Source of the DNA: DASVEE01 sp036380735
Lineage (GTDB): Bacteria; Acidobacteriota; Thermoanaerobaculia; Gp7-AA8
Direction of reading: 5' to 3'
NCBI GenBank assembly: GCA_036380735.1
Contig: DASVEE010000029.1
Coordinates: 1 to 64,000, forward strand
Length of the DNA: 64,000 nucleotides
A program made the position numbers and the translations under genes. The notes under the pieces were generated by a model. It was not told the origin of the DNA. It did not search any database and worked only from the letters and a program-made list of their open reading frames with translations. How positions within the stretch are numbered: the stretch's first letter is position 1; each line of letters starts with the position of its first letter. Positions 38,663 to 48,807 of this stretch are shown piece by piece.

Positions 38663-39897
38663 TGCTGAGCGTCCAGGTCGAGCACCTCTCGAAGCGCTAC
38701 CAGCTCGGCAACGTCGAGCGCCACTACAAGACGCTGCGCGACCGGCTCGCCGGGATGTTCCGCCCGAAGCCGCCCGTGCCTGCCGACCGGCGGGAACTGT
38801 GGGCGCTGCGCGACATCAACCTGGAGATCCAGCAAGGGGAGGCGATCGGCGTCATCGGCCACAACGGGGCCGGCAAGTCGACGCTGCTCAAGATCCTCTC
38901 GCGCATCACCGAGCCGACCGAGGGCGTGGCCCGCCTGCATGGGCGCGTAGCTTCGCTGCTGGAGGTCGGGACCGGCTTCCACCCGGAGCTCACCGGACGC
39001 GACAACATCTACCTCAACGGCGCCATCCTCGGGATGTCGCGCGCCGAGATCCGCCAGAACTTCGACGCGATCGTCGAGTTCGCCGAGGTGGAGCGGTTCC
39101 TGGATACGGCGGTGAAGCATTACTCGAGCGGGATGTACGTTCGCCTCGCCTTCGCCGTGGCGGCCCACCTCACGCCGGAGATCCTGCTCGTCGACGAGGT
39201 GCTCGCCGTCGGCGATCTGGAGTTCCAGCGCCGCTGCCTCGGGCGCATGAACGAGGTCGCCCGCAGCGGACGGACGGTGTTCTTCGTCAGCCACAACCTC
39301 GGATCGATCGAGGCGCTCTGCCCCCGCTCCATTTTGATGAGCGGCGGCCAGATCATCGAGGACGGGCCGACGGCGAAGGTGATGGCGCGCTACACCTCGC
39401 GGCGGAGCGGGGAGTCGATGTTCGACCTCCGTGCGTTTGCCGACCGCGAGGGGACGGGGCACGCACGCATCACCGGGGTCGAGATCCTGACGGCGGACGG
39501 CAGCGAGCAGGCCGACACGGTCGAGTTCGGCCAGCCGTTCCGGGTGCGACTGCACTGGGAAGCGCTGCAGCGCCTTTCCGGTGCGGCGCTCGGATTTGCC
39601 CTGCTGACCGAGAAGAACGAGCGGATCTTCTTTACCGAGAGCATCGACACCGGCGCTTCGTTCGATATGGCGCCCGGCACCGGCTCCGGCGACTGCCTGC
39701 TGCGCAACCCGAACGTCGTGCCCGGGACGTACCGCCTGGAGGTCTGGATCAACGAGATCGTCGGCATCGCCTACGCCGACCACCTGCGGATGATCGGAGG
39801 GCTGGAGATCGTGCCGGGCACTCCGGGGAGGGTCAACGTATCGGCCCTGACGGAAGCAGGGAGAGGCGTGGTGTACGTGGACGCGGAGTGGCGGTAG
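38662..39897 (+). CDS. ABC-2 polysaccharide export ATPase with Wzt-type C-terminal domain
   Basis: 411 residues. Walker A GHNGAGKST near 67, signature YSSGMYVRLAFA, Walker B ILLVDEVLAVGD and switch His VSHN. After about 245, a beta-sandwich Wzt C-terminal domain of about 160 residues follows; in O9a-type systems this domain recognises the modified end of the glycan chain. Hence the substrate is probably a terminally capped polysaccharide (inference). No other glycan genes follow. Confidence 0.94.
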   Translation: MLSVQVEHLSKRYQLGNVERHYKTLRDRLAGMFRPKPPVPADRRELWALRDINLEIQQGEAIGVIGHNGAGKSTLLKILSRITEPTEGVARLHGRVASLLEVGTGFHPELTGRDNIYLNGAILGMSRAEIRQNFDAIVEFAEVERFLDTAVKHYSSGMYVRLAFAVAAHLTPEILLVDEVLAVGDLEFQRRCLGRMNEVARSGRTVFFVSHNLGSIEALCPRSILMSGGQIIEDGPTAKVMARYTSRRSGESMFDLRAFADREGTGHARITGVEILTADGSEQADTVEFGQPFRVRLHWEALQRLSGAALGFALLTEKNERIFFTESIDTGASFDMAPGTGSGDCLLRNPNVVPGTYRLEVWINEIVGIAYADHLRMIGGLEIVPGTPGRVNVSALTEAGRGVVYVDAEWR

Positions 39898-39899
39898 GG

Positions 39900-39983
39900 A
39901 ACGTTGTTCGTTTTCCGTTGTCCGTTTTCCGTGCTGCGCCGCCGCGTGCGGTAACGCACGGACAACGGAAAACGGAAAACGCC
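39900..39983. repeat. Family B inverted repeat after the Wzt-like gene
   Basis: Left arm ACGTTGTTCGTTTTCCGTTG ... CCGTGCTGCGCC; right arm GCACGGACAACGGAAAACGG. It begins 2 bp after the TAG stop of the gene at 38662 and directly adjoins the minus-strand terminator at 39984. Confidence 0.9.
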
Positions 39984-40016
39984 AAAAACAAAAAGGGCGC
40001 CGTTTTACGGGCGCCC
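39984..40016 (-). terminator. Intrinsic terminator of a minus-strand transcript
   Basis: Minus strand: GGGCGCC-CGTAAAAC-GGCGCCC then TTTTTGTTTTTGGCG, a textbook U tract. The plus strand has no T run. No annotated minus-strand gene ends here, so it implies an unannotated RNA or tiny genes between 40017 and about 40400. Confidence 0.85.
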
Positions 40017-40355
40017 TCCGGGGTGGGTGTCACAACTCGTAGGCTTAACTACGACGTCGTAACCCCCTCAGGTTTATTAGAACAATCCATCGAAACTATG
40101 TACCTCCTCCCCCATGAATTTCCGGCGTTACCCGCGGCAAGCCTCACGTTACGTACCGTGATTCACCTCGCAACACCGCGGACCGGATCGACCGCTCCAG
40201 CCTGCCCCGAAGTGTAGGGGAGGAGCGGGATCTTGAAATCAGGTTTAGAAAGATCCATACGGCCCAGTTCGGCCGCGTTCAAACGTATGCGTACGGAAAC
40301 ATCAGGCGTCCGCATTTATTGCAGCGCGCGCGTGACGTTGTCGTGTCGTGCATGA
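40017..40355 (-). other. Candidate small transcription unit (ncRNA or tiny ORFs) in a 460-bp gene-free stretch
   Basis: The stretch from 39984 to 40476 has a promoter-like sequence (40361-40388) and an intrinsic terminator on the minus strand, 340-400 nt apart, and a lower GC content than its surroundings. I see no tmRNA, 6S, SRP or RNase P signature. Three tiny ORFs lie inside: 40279-40353, 40163-40258 (31 codons) and 40049-40090, the last encoding MDCSNKPEGVTTS and preceded by the ribosome-binding-like GGAGGAGGT. It could be a leader-peptide mRNA or a regulatory RNA. Confidence 0.45.
40279..40353 (-). CDS. Possible leaderless 24-residue CxxC microprotein
   Basis: ATG to TGA, 24 residues, containing RCNKCGRLMFPYAYV with a zinc-knuckle-like CxxC. 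Its ATG lies about 7 bases downstream of the predicted -10 and has no ribosome-binding site, so translation would be leaderless. Chance occurrence is possible. Confidence 0.3.
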   Translation of the reverse strand: MHDTTTSRARCNKCGRLMFPYAYV

Positions 40356-40360
40356 TTAAC

Positions 40361-40388
40361 AGAATACGTTTTTCGATTGAAATAGCAA
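40361..40388 (-). promoter_or_regulatory. Candidate sigma70 promoter for the minus-strand small unit
   Basis: Minus strand TTGCTA (40388-40383), a 16-bp spacer and TATTCT (40366-40361), in an AT-rich patch that stands out from the GC-rich surroundings. Confidence 0.4.
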
Positions 40389-40476
40389 CCGAAAATCTTC
40401 ACGACTTTCATACTTCAACCGGCGTGCCGGGAGCACAACTCCCTGTGCTACACTTTCAGGTTCCGGAGCCAGTTTC

Positions 40477-41148
40477 ATGAAGCGTAACTTCCTCATCTTC
40501 ATGGTGTGCGCGCTTGCCTACGCGGCCGAGCTCGGCGCGGCAGCCGTGGCCGGGAAGGTCAGCTTCGTCACGAAGCGCGGCCAGAAGCCGGTCGTCGCCG
40601 AGACCCTCGTCTGGCTCGACCCGGTCGGAACGAAGCCCGCGCCGCGCAAAGTGGGCGGTCCGCTGCAACTGACCACGCGCAGCAAGACCTTTCTCCCGCA
40701 CGTCGTGGCCGTGCCCGCCGGCTCCACGATCAATTTCCCGAACGAAGACCCGATCTCGCACAACCTCTTCTCTCTCACGCCCGGCAACACGTTCGATCTC
40801 GGGCTCTACCGTCGTGGCGCGGGCAAATCGCACAAGTTCGAGACCCCCGGCGTCGTCAACGTCTACTGCAACGTCCATCCGAACATGTCCGCCGTCGTCC
40901 ACGTCATGGCCACGCCTTACTACGCGTTCACCGACGCGAACGGCAACTTCTCCGTCGACGTGCCTGCCGGCAAGTACCGCCTCACCGCGTGGAACGAGCA
41001 GGGGGGCAGCATCGTCTCCGACATCACGGTCGGCGCCGACGGGAAGATCGCCGGGCAGACGGCGCTCACGATCGACGGACGCAGCTACCGCTTCAACCAG
41101 CACACGAACAAGTTCGGGAAAACCTACCAGCCGCCGAAGGACTACTGA
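40477..41148 (+). CDS. Exported cupredoxin-domain protein with a carboxypeptidase-regulatory-like module
   Basis: 223 residues. Signal peptide about 1-22. A plastocyanin-like fold presents type 1 copper ligands: His in PISHNLFS near 92, then Cys, His and Met in VYCNVHPNMSAVVHV (about 130-145). The last third (DANGNFSVDVPAGKYRLTAWNE) is a Cna-B/carboxypeptidase-regulatory-like module. It probably binds copper in the periplasm for electron transfer or sensing. The gap to the next gene is 3 bp, so it is co-expressed with a transmembrane kinase and may act as its ligand or redox partner (inference). Confidence 0.8.
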   Translation: MKRNFLIFMVCALAYAAELGAAAVAGKVSFVTKRGQKPVVAETLVWLDPVGTKPAPRKVGGPLQLTTRSKTFLPHVVAVPAGSTINFPNEDPISHNLFSLTPGNTFDLGLYRRGAGKSHKFETPGVVNVYCNVHPNMSAVVHVMATPYYAFTDANGNFSVDVPAGKYRLTAWNEQGGSIVSDITVGADGKIAGQTALTIDGRSYRFNQHTNKFGKTYQPPKDY

Positions 41149-41151
41149 CGA

Positions 41152-43941
41152 GTGACCGCGCAGACGCTCGACAACCCGACCGTCCAATCCGCCGCGATTC
41201 CGGTGAAGAAGCCCGCGGCGGAGCGTGCGCGCTTCCCGCTCGTCCTCAAGCTGTTCGGCCTCACGGCCCTGCTGATCCTCCTCGTCGTCGGCGTCGCCAT
41301 CGGCATCACCATCCAGCGCGCGAACACCATCGCCACCGAGACGGTGAACTCGTCGATCCAGGGCGCGGGGAAGCTCTTCGAGGAACTGCAGTCGCAACGG
41401 CTCTCCGCCCTCTCGCTTCCGACGCGGCTCCTCGGTACTGAAACGGCGTTCGTCGCTTACGTTCAGTCAAACGTCTACGGCAGCTCCGAAGAACCGGCCC
41501 AACCTGTCGACCCGGCAGCGCAGCCTGTTGCGGCCGATCCCGCGGCGCCGCCCGCGCCTCCCACCGTCGACATGGTCAGCCTCGTCGACCAGTTGCAGCA
41601 GCGGAAGACCGCCTTCAAAGCCGACCTCCTGATGCTGCTGAATGAGGAAGGACGCCTCATCGCCCGCAGCGATCAGCCGGCCGTCGCGCCGAGCTACGAG
41701 GACCTGTATGAGGCCACGCCGCTCGTGAAGACGATCGTCGAGGACGCGAACCTTCGGTCCACCGAAGGGGTGCTGCAGTACGGCGGCAAGCTCTATCACG
41801 CGGCGGTCGCGCCCGTCGGCGGCGGCGCACGCGACGTTCGCATCGCCTATCTCCTCACCGCCGTCAATATCGACGAAAAGTTCGCCAACAGCATCGCCGA
41901 CTCGACGAAAGCCGGGGTGATGTTCGCCTCGAGCAGCGGTCTGGTGCGGTCGCGCAACGCGCCGTCGTTCGGGATGCAACAGATGAACGGCGTCGACCGC
42001 ATCGTCAAGAGCGGCAAGCCGATGGCCGCCGCGACGCAGCAGATCGACGGCAACTCCTACGTCCTCACCGGGCAGCCGCTCCTCGCCGGCACGCAGCCCG
42101 TCGGCGCCGCGGTCTTCCTCCGCTCGCGCGACACCGAGCTGAAGCCGTTCCGCGAGATCGAGCAGTCGCTCCTCGCCGGCGGCGGCGTGGCGCTGCTCCT
42201 CGCGTTCATCCTTTCCTGGATCATCGCCAAGCGGCTGACGCGCCCCATCGAAGAGCTGGCCGGCATGGCCCAGGCCGTGACGGCCGGCGACTACAGCGTC
42301 CAGCCCGACATCCACCGCAGCGACGAAGTCGGCATCCTCGGGCGCTCCTTCGCCAAGATGATCAACTCCCTCCGCGACAAAGCGGAGCTCGAGGAGCTGT
42401 ACAACAGCATGGCCGCGCGTGCCGAGGAGCGCGAGGCGATTCCGGCGCGCACGAACGAGGCGGCGACGCTCGACTACGGCACGGTGCTCGTCACCGACCT
42501 CCGCGGACTGCCGGCCACGGTCGGCGAAGGCGATGCGACGAACGTCATCTCCGTCATCGCCGCCGCGATGCGCGTACAGGAAAAAGAGGTGGAGCGGCAG
42601 GACGGCGAGGTGCGCGAGATCGTCGGCCACCGTCTCGTCTCCGTCTTCCGCGGCGACCGCGGGATCATCCACGCGATCCGCGCCTCCCGTGCCATGAACG
42701 AGGAGCTGGCGTCGCTGCAGCCGCCGATGACCGTCGGCGTCGGCATCTCGACGGGAGAGTTCGTCACCGGCTCCGTGAACCTGAACAACGAAAGCGGCCT
42801 CGCCATCGTCGGCGACGCGCCGCTGCTCGCCATGCTGTTCGCCTGGCATGCGCCGACCGGCTACGCGTACATCTCGTACGAGACCGCGCAGGCCGCGGGG
42901 GCGGAAGTGCTGGGCGCGGTGCAGCGCGAAGAAGTGAAGCTGCGCTGGCTCGCGCAGCCGCTGCCGGTCGCTTCGCTGCCGCTCGTCAGCGTCAATACGA
43001 GCATGATGCGCGCGATAGGCTCGTCGACCTCGACGATGGCCACGATGCGCCTCGACGGCTCCAGCCTTCCGGTGTCGAACGTGCCGGCGGATCTCGTCAC
43101 CGGCCATCTCTTCGCCGGCCGCTACCGCATCGAGCAGATCCTCGGGCGCGGCGGCATGGGCGTCGTCTACAAGGCGAGCGACACGCAGCTCGACGAGGTC
43201 GTGGCCATCAAGACGCTGCCGGGCGACGTCATGCAGCGGTCACCCGAGGATCTGGAGCGGTTCAAACGCGAGATCCGCCTGGCGCGCCGCATCACGCACC
43301 GCAACGTCCTCCGCACCTACGACTACGGCGAAGCGGAAGGCGTCTACTTCATCAGCATGGAGTTCGTCCGCGGCTACACGCTGAGCGAGCTGCTCGACGA
43401 GGCGCCGAACCGGCAGATGGCGCCGCGCGTCGCCGTCGGCATCGCCAGACAGATCTGCCGCGGCCTGCAGGCGGCGCACGAGCAGGGGATCATCCATCGC
43501 GACATCAAGCCGCAGAACGTCCTCATCGACGCGAAGGGCGAAGTGAAGCTGATGGACTTCGGCATCGCACGCATGACCGAGACCAACGAGGCCATGACGC
43601 AGGCGGGGCTGATCGTCGGCACGCCGCACTACATGAGCCCCGAGCAGGTGCAGGGGAAGGCCCTCGATCCGCGTAGCGACGTCTATTCGATGGGCATCCT
43701 GATGTACGAGATGCTCGTCGGCCGGCGGACGTTCGAGTCGTCGTCGCTGACGGGCGTCCTCACCGCGCACATCACGGAGAAGCCGGTGCCGCCGATCGAC
43801 ATCCGCCCCGACATCGGCCGCGAGCTCAACGCGATCGTCCTCCGCTGCCTGACGAAAGAGACGAAAGAGCGCTACGCCGATGCGGGCGCGCTGCTGACCG
43901 ACCTCGACCGGGTGCAGATCCGCGCCGCGGCCGCGGCGTGA
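41152..43941 (+). CDS. Transmembrane receptor: periplasmic sensor, HAMP, class III cyclase-like domain, Ser/Thr kinase
   Basis: 929 residues from GTG 41152. TM1 about 32-53, periplasmic sensor about 54-338 (Cache-like in size), TM2 about 340-362, HAMP about 363-415, and a class III nucleotide-cyclase homology domain about 440-603. The kinase domain at about 657-925 is complete: GRGGMGVVYKA, AIKTL, HRDIKPQNV, DFGIAR, SPEQ. The cyclase-like domain keeps the first metal Asp (VTDLRGL) but has GHR where GD is usual, so it is probably catalytically dead or ligand-binding. Kinases with a HAMP and an inserted cyclase-like domain are uncommon. The periplasmic signal is unknown; the coupled cupredoxin hints at copper or redox. 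Confidence 0.88.
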   Translation: MTAQTLDNPTVQSAAIPVKKPAAERARFPLVLKLFGLTALLILLVVGVAIGITIQRANTIATETVNSSIQGAGKLFEELQSQRLSALSLPTRLLGTETAFVAYVQSNVYGSSEEPAQPVDPAAQPVAADPAAPPAPPTVDMVSLVDQLQQRKTAFKADLLMLLNEEGRLIARSDQPAVAPSYEDLYEATPLVKTIVEDANLRSTEGVLQYGGKLYHAAVAPVGGGARDVRIAYLLTAVNIDEKFANSIADSTKAGVMFASSSGLVRSRNAPSFGMQQMNGVDRIVKSGKPMAAATQQIDGNSYVLTGQPLLAGTQPVGAAVFLRSRDTELKPFREIEQSLLAGGGVALLLAFILSWIIAKRLTRPIEELAGMAQAVTAGDYSVQPDIHRSDEVGILGRSFAKMINSLRDKAELEELYNSMAARAEEREAIPARTNEAATLDYGTVLVTDLRGLPATVGEGDATNVISVIAAAMRVQEKEVERQDGEVREIVGHRLVSVFRGDRGIIHAIRASRAMNEELASLQPPMTVGVGISTGEFVTGSVNLNNESGLAIVGDAPLLAMLFAWHAPTGYAYISYETAQAAGAEVLGAVQREEVKLRWLAQPLPVASLPLVSVNTSMMRAIGSSTSTMATMRLDGSSLPVSNVPADLVTGHLFAGRYRIEQILGRGGMGVVYKASDTQLDEVVAIKTLPGDVMQRSPEDLERFKREIRLARRITHRNVLRTYDYGEAEGVYFISMEFVRGYTLSELLDEAPNRQMAPRVAVGIARQICRGLQAAHEQGIIHRDIKPQNVLIDAKGEVKLMDFGIARMTETNEAMTQAGLIVGTPHYMSPEQVQGKALDPRSDVYSMGILMYEMLVGRRTFESSSLTGVLTAHITEKPVPPIDIRPDIGRELNAIVLRCLTKETKERYADAGALLTDLDRVQIRAAAAA

Positions 43942-43946
43942 TCGAC

Positions 43947-44055
43947 GGGGAACGATAGGACGTATAGGACCTATAGGACCTATAGGACGGCTGGGACGGC
44001 TGCATGTCCTATAGGTCCTATTTGTCCCATCTGTCCTATTTGTCCTATCGTCCCC
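43947..44055. repeat. Family A inverted repeat
   Basis: Outer ends GGGGAACGATAGGAC and GTCCTATCGTCCCCC. The inner dinucleotides of paired units differ repeatedly (GT opposite AA, CT opposite AG), so arms keep the unit consensus more strictly than base pairing. Begins 5 bp after the receptor-kinase stop. Confidence 0.92.
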
Positions 44056-44091
44056 CTCCGCCACGGCCCGCATCGTGGTACTTCTGCCGGC

Positions 44092-44787
44092 ATGCATTTC
44101 CAGCGGCGCAGTGTGAGGGTCGGGGGGCGTGAGTCCATCTATCAGGTGTATGTCTCGGCGGACGCGCCGGCGGAGGACGCGCCGGTCATTCTCTTTCTGC
44201 ATGGCGCGGGGGAACGTGGACATGACGGGGTGGTGCAGACGCGTGTCGGGCTGGGGGCGGCGATTCAGCGGAGGCCGGACGCGTTCCCGTTCGTCGTGGT
44301 GTTTCCGCAGTCGCCGCGCGGGGTGTCGTGGGTCGGCGTGCAGTTGACGCAGGCGGTGGCCGCGCTCGAGCAGACGATGGTCGAGTTCCGCTGCGACACG
44401 AACCGGCAGTACCTCACCGGCATCTCGATGGGCGGACACGGAAGCTGGGCGTTGGCGCTGCAGCAGCCGGAGCGCTTCGCAGCGGTCGTGCCGGTCTGCG
44501 GCTGGCTCGATGCGCGGATCATGGCTCGGCACGCCGATGCGGCGCGGCAGCTCGCGCATCTGCCGCTGTGGGTCTTCCATGGGGACGCGGACACGGTCAT
44601 CCCGGTCGAGGAGTCGCGCGTGATGGTCGAGGCACTGCGCGCGGCCGGTTCCGACGTGCGGTACACGGAGTATCACGGCGTCGCGCACAACTCCTGGGAT
44701 CCGGCTTACGACGAGCCGGAGCTCGCGGCCTGGCTGCTCAGCCAGTCGCGCGACGCTCGATCGCGCGGAGCCACATCAGTCGAATGA
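44092..44787 (+). CDS. Alpha/beta hydrolase, polymer-esterase/carboxylesterase-like
   Basis: 231 residues, no signal peptide. LFLHGAGERGHDG gives the oxyanion-hole strand, ISMGGHGSW the nucleophile Ser (near 123), GDADTVIP the Asp and GVAHNSW the His (near 200). The style matches esterases of the PHB-depolymerase/LpqC-like group (tentative). Its 3' end overlaps the convergent gene at 44738 by 50 bp. Confidence 0.82.
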   Translation: MHFQRRSVRVGGRESIYQVYVSADAPAEDAPVILFLHGAGERGHDGVVQTRVGLGAAIQRRPDAFPFVVVFPQSPRGVSWVGVQLTQAVAALEQTMVEFRCDTNRQYLTGISMGGHGSWALALQQPERFAAVVPVCGWLDARIMARHADAARQLAHLPLWVFHGDADTVIPVEESRVMVEALRAAGSDVRYTEYHGVAHNSWDPAYDEPELAAWLLSQSRDARSRGATSVE

Positions 44788-45451
44788 ACGCGCTGCCGGG
44801 ATAGATGATGCGCCAGTAGGCAGCGAAGCGCCGGCGCGCTCGCGAGCTGTTCGCGAAAACGCGCGTCTCCGTCGTCACGCGCGAGCCCGTTCCTTCCGGG
44901 ATCACGCGGAAGTTCATGGTGCCGAGGGCGATGCCGCGGGGAAGAGGCTGCCGGTAAGTGTCGATGGTCGTCTCGCGAAAGCCTCTCGGCTTGATGACCG
45001 CCGTGCCGACGACGACCTCGCGCGGCGCGTCGACCGCGAGGTAGACGAAGCCGCCGCAGACCGCCACGTCGAGCAGCGGCTGGTTGCCGCCGGCGTTGAG
45101 GATGTTCTGCGGCAGGTCACGTCCGCCGCGGCGCAGCCACGTCAACGCGCGGAAGGCAAAGATCTCGTCGGCCCTGACTTCGCGGATGGCGGCGAAGACA
45201 CGCTCCGGCGGCGCGTCGATGTAGAGCTCGTGCACCTCGTTGAACTGCCACGCCGGCGCGAACTCGTCGAGGCGCGAGGCGGCGGCGTCTCCCGGTGCCG
45301 GCGCATGGGAATCGCGCGTCGGCAGGAAGAGGCCGATCGCGGTCACCGCGACGCCCGCGGCGATGATGCGCGGCTTGCGCAGAACCGCGGCGGTGACCGC
45401 CACGGCCAGTCCGGAGTACACGATCGCGGAGCCGAGCATGTTCACCACCAT
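44738..45451 (-). CDS. Membrane-anchored SRPBCC-like protein
   Basis: 237 residues with one or two N-terminal membrane segments (about 5-48; AGVAVTAIGLFLP). The soluble part starts VHELYIDAPPERVFAAIREVRADEI, a typical entry to the SRPBCC (START-like) lipid/ligand-binding fold, and continues with alternating strands to the C terminus. Ligand unknown. Convergently overlaps the hydrolase gene. Confidence 0.62.
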   Translation of the reverse strand: MVVNMLGSAIVYSGLAVAVTAAVLRKPRIIAAGVAVTAIGLFLPTRDSHAPAPGDAAASRLDEFAPAWQFNEVHELYIDAPPERVFAAIREVRADEIFAFRALTWLRRGGRDLPQNILNAGGNQPLLDVAVCGGFVYLAVDAPREVVVGTAVIKPRGFRETTIDTYRQPLPRGIALGTMNFRVIPEGTGSRVTTETRVFANSSRARRRFAAYWRIIYPGSAFIRLMWLRAIERRATG

Positions 45452-45540
45452 ACGCCGTTATCCGCTGAGCAGCGTGTACTTCACTCTTTCGCCACACGCT
45501 GCATGCGTAACTCACGCGGCGGGTCGCGCGTCCACTATGC

Positions 45541-46059
45541 ATGCGTCCCTGGACCCGCATCGCCGCCATCGCCGCCGTCGCTCTCGTGAGCGGGTACTTC
45601 GTCGCGAACGGCCTCGCCGTCGACGAAGCGCCGCTGGTGCCGCCACCGCCACCAGCTGCGGCGACGGTCACCCATCCCGACATCCCGTCGATCGAGCTGC
45701 ACGCGACATCGGCTGCCGAGATCCAGCCGGGCCGCAACGTCTTCGCGTACGTCGTCCACGAGGCGCCCCCCGCGCCGCCGGTCGTGCGGCAGCTTCCTCC
45801 CCCAGAGGTGCCGCTGCGCGCGTTCGAGCCGGCAGAAGAGGCGCCGGCCGCTCCCGCGCAGGCACGTTTCACGTGGCGCTTCATCGGCCGCTTCGGCCCG
45901 AAGCAGAACCCATTGGCAGTCTTCGCCCGCGAAGGGGAGATCGTCACCGCACGCCAGGGACAGAAGATCGACGACCGCTTCGTCCTCCGCGCGATCGGCA
46001 ACGAAAGCGTGGAAGTGCAGCCGGAAGGGGAGGGCGTGCAGCGGATCCCGCTGACGTGA
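45541..46059 (+). CDS. GspC/PilP-like inner-membrane protein
   Basis: 172 residues. N-terminal membrane anchor (about 6-26), a long Pro/Ala-rich periplasmic linker, and a C-terminal beta domain (about 105-172; FIGRFGPKQNPLAVFAREGEIVTARQGQ, then a final beta hairpin) like the HR domain of type II secretion GspC or type IV pilus PilP. Other secretion genes are absent from the window, so it is an orphan or belongs to a dispersed system. Confidence 0.6.
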   Translation: MRPWTRIAAIAAVALVSGYFVANGLAVDEAPLVPPPPPAAATVTHPDIPSIELHATSAAEIQPGRNVFAYVVHEAPPAPPVVRQLPPPEVPLRAFEPAEEAPAAPAQARFTWRFIGRFGPKQNPLAVFAREGEIVTARQGQKIDDRFVLRAIGNESVEVQPEGEGVQRIPLT

Positions 46060-46061
46060 CG

Positions 46062-46745
46062 CTACCGGTTCAGCAGCGCATCCAGCAGTGGCGCCCGGAA
46101 ATACAGCGCATCCAGCGTCAGGTCGTCCTGCTCTTCCGGGGCTTCGAACTTCAGGCTCTTGAACGTCAGCACCGGCACCTTCTGGAAGCGGCGGAAGTTC
46201 AGCTCCACGTAGAGCGGCACACCCGGAATCTTCTTCGACACCTCGGCCGTCCGTGGTGACACGCCGCGCACGAACTCCTGCACCAGCGCGCGGAGCTGCG
46301 GGTTGTCCGGCAGCGTTGACGTCGTCCAGACGTCGATCCATGCGCCCGGGCTGTAGAGGAGGCGGTAGCGCATCGCGTCGATGCCGCCCACTTTCCCTTT
46401 GACCGGCTTCATGAGCTCCGCCGCGGCCACGCGCTCGATGCCGGCGTCGCTGCCGGCGAGCTTCGCCAGCGTCGGGGCGATGTCGCGGATGGGCAGCTCG
46501 ACGTAGGCGCGCCCGAGGGGGTTTTCGACGGTGACGCTGGCCGCGCCGTTCTTGCTGAATGCGTTCAGCCACAGCGCCTCGGCACGCACGCCGCCGCGAT
46601 AGACGTGCAGCTCCACCGCGCCGAACTTCCCGAGCCACGGAAACGGCGCGCCGGGGTTCGCCTGCAACTCCAGGTGATAGGGACGCGTCTGCGCCGCTAG
46701 GGGAAAGGGGACGAGGAGCGCGAGGAGGAGAACGAGGTTCTTCAT
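46062..46745 (-). CDS. Exported protein of unknown function
   Basis: 227 residues. Signal peptide about 1-18 (cleavage after LAAQ). Beta-rich mature part without recognised motifs (AVELHVYRGGVRAEALWLNAF, MRYRLLYSPGAWIDVW). Separated by only 2 bp from the convergent stop of the GspC-like gene. No family assigned. Confidence 0.62.
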   Translation of the reverse strand: MKNLVLLLALLVPFPLAAQTRPYHLELQANPGAPFPWLGKFGAVELHVYRGGVRAEALWLNAFSKNGAASVTVENPLGRAYVELPIRDIAPTLAKLAGSDAGIERVAAAELMKPVKGKVGGIDAMRYRLLYSPGAWIDVWTTSTLPDNPQLRALVQEFVRGVSPRTAEVSKKIPGVPLYVELNFRRFQKVPVLTFKSLKFEAPEEQDDLTLDALYFRAPLLDALLNR

Positions 46746-46752
46746 CAGACAG

Positions 46753-46778
46753 AAAAGGGCGGCCCCGAAAGGCCGCCC
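46753..46778 (-). terminator. Intrinsic terminator of rpoD
   Basis: Minus strand GGGCGGCC-TTTCGG-GGCCGCCC then TTTTCTGTCT, 24 bp past the rpoD stop. It closes the mutS2-dnaG-rpoD run. Confidence 0.85.
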
Positions 46779-46801
46779 TGCATCATAACAATTCGATGAT
46801 C

Positions 46802-48640
<1,839 letters not shown>

Positions 48641-48807
48641 TTATCGCTCCTCCCAATGGGCAGCAACTCGGTCGCCCCTCGGCACCACGGATCGAACGGT
48701 CCGGTCTCTGTTCGAGACCTTGGCGGGATGGTCACAAATCAACTCTTGACAACCCTGCCAAAGTATCGTCCGCAGAGGACATTGACGTAATCGGGAGAGG
48801 ACGGTAA

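Noticed and set aside
40017..40476. tmRNA, 6S RNA or RNase P RNA
   Set aside because: None of the expected signatures (tag ending ALAA, 3' TTCGAATCC-like arm, GAGGAAAGUCC or the 6S bubble) is present in either strand.
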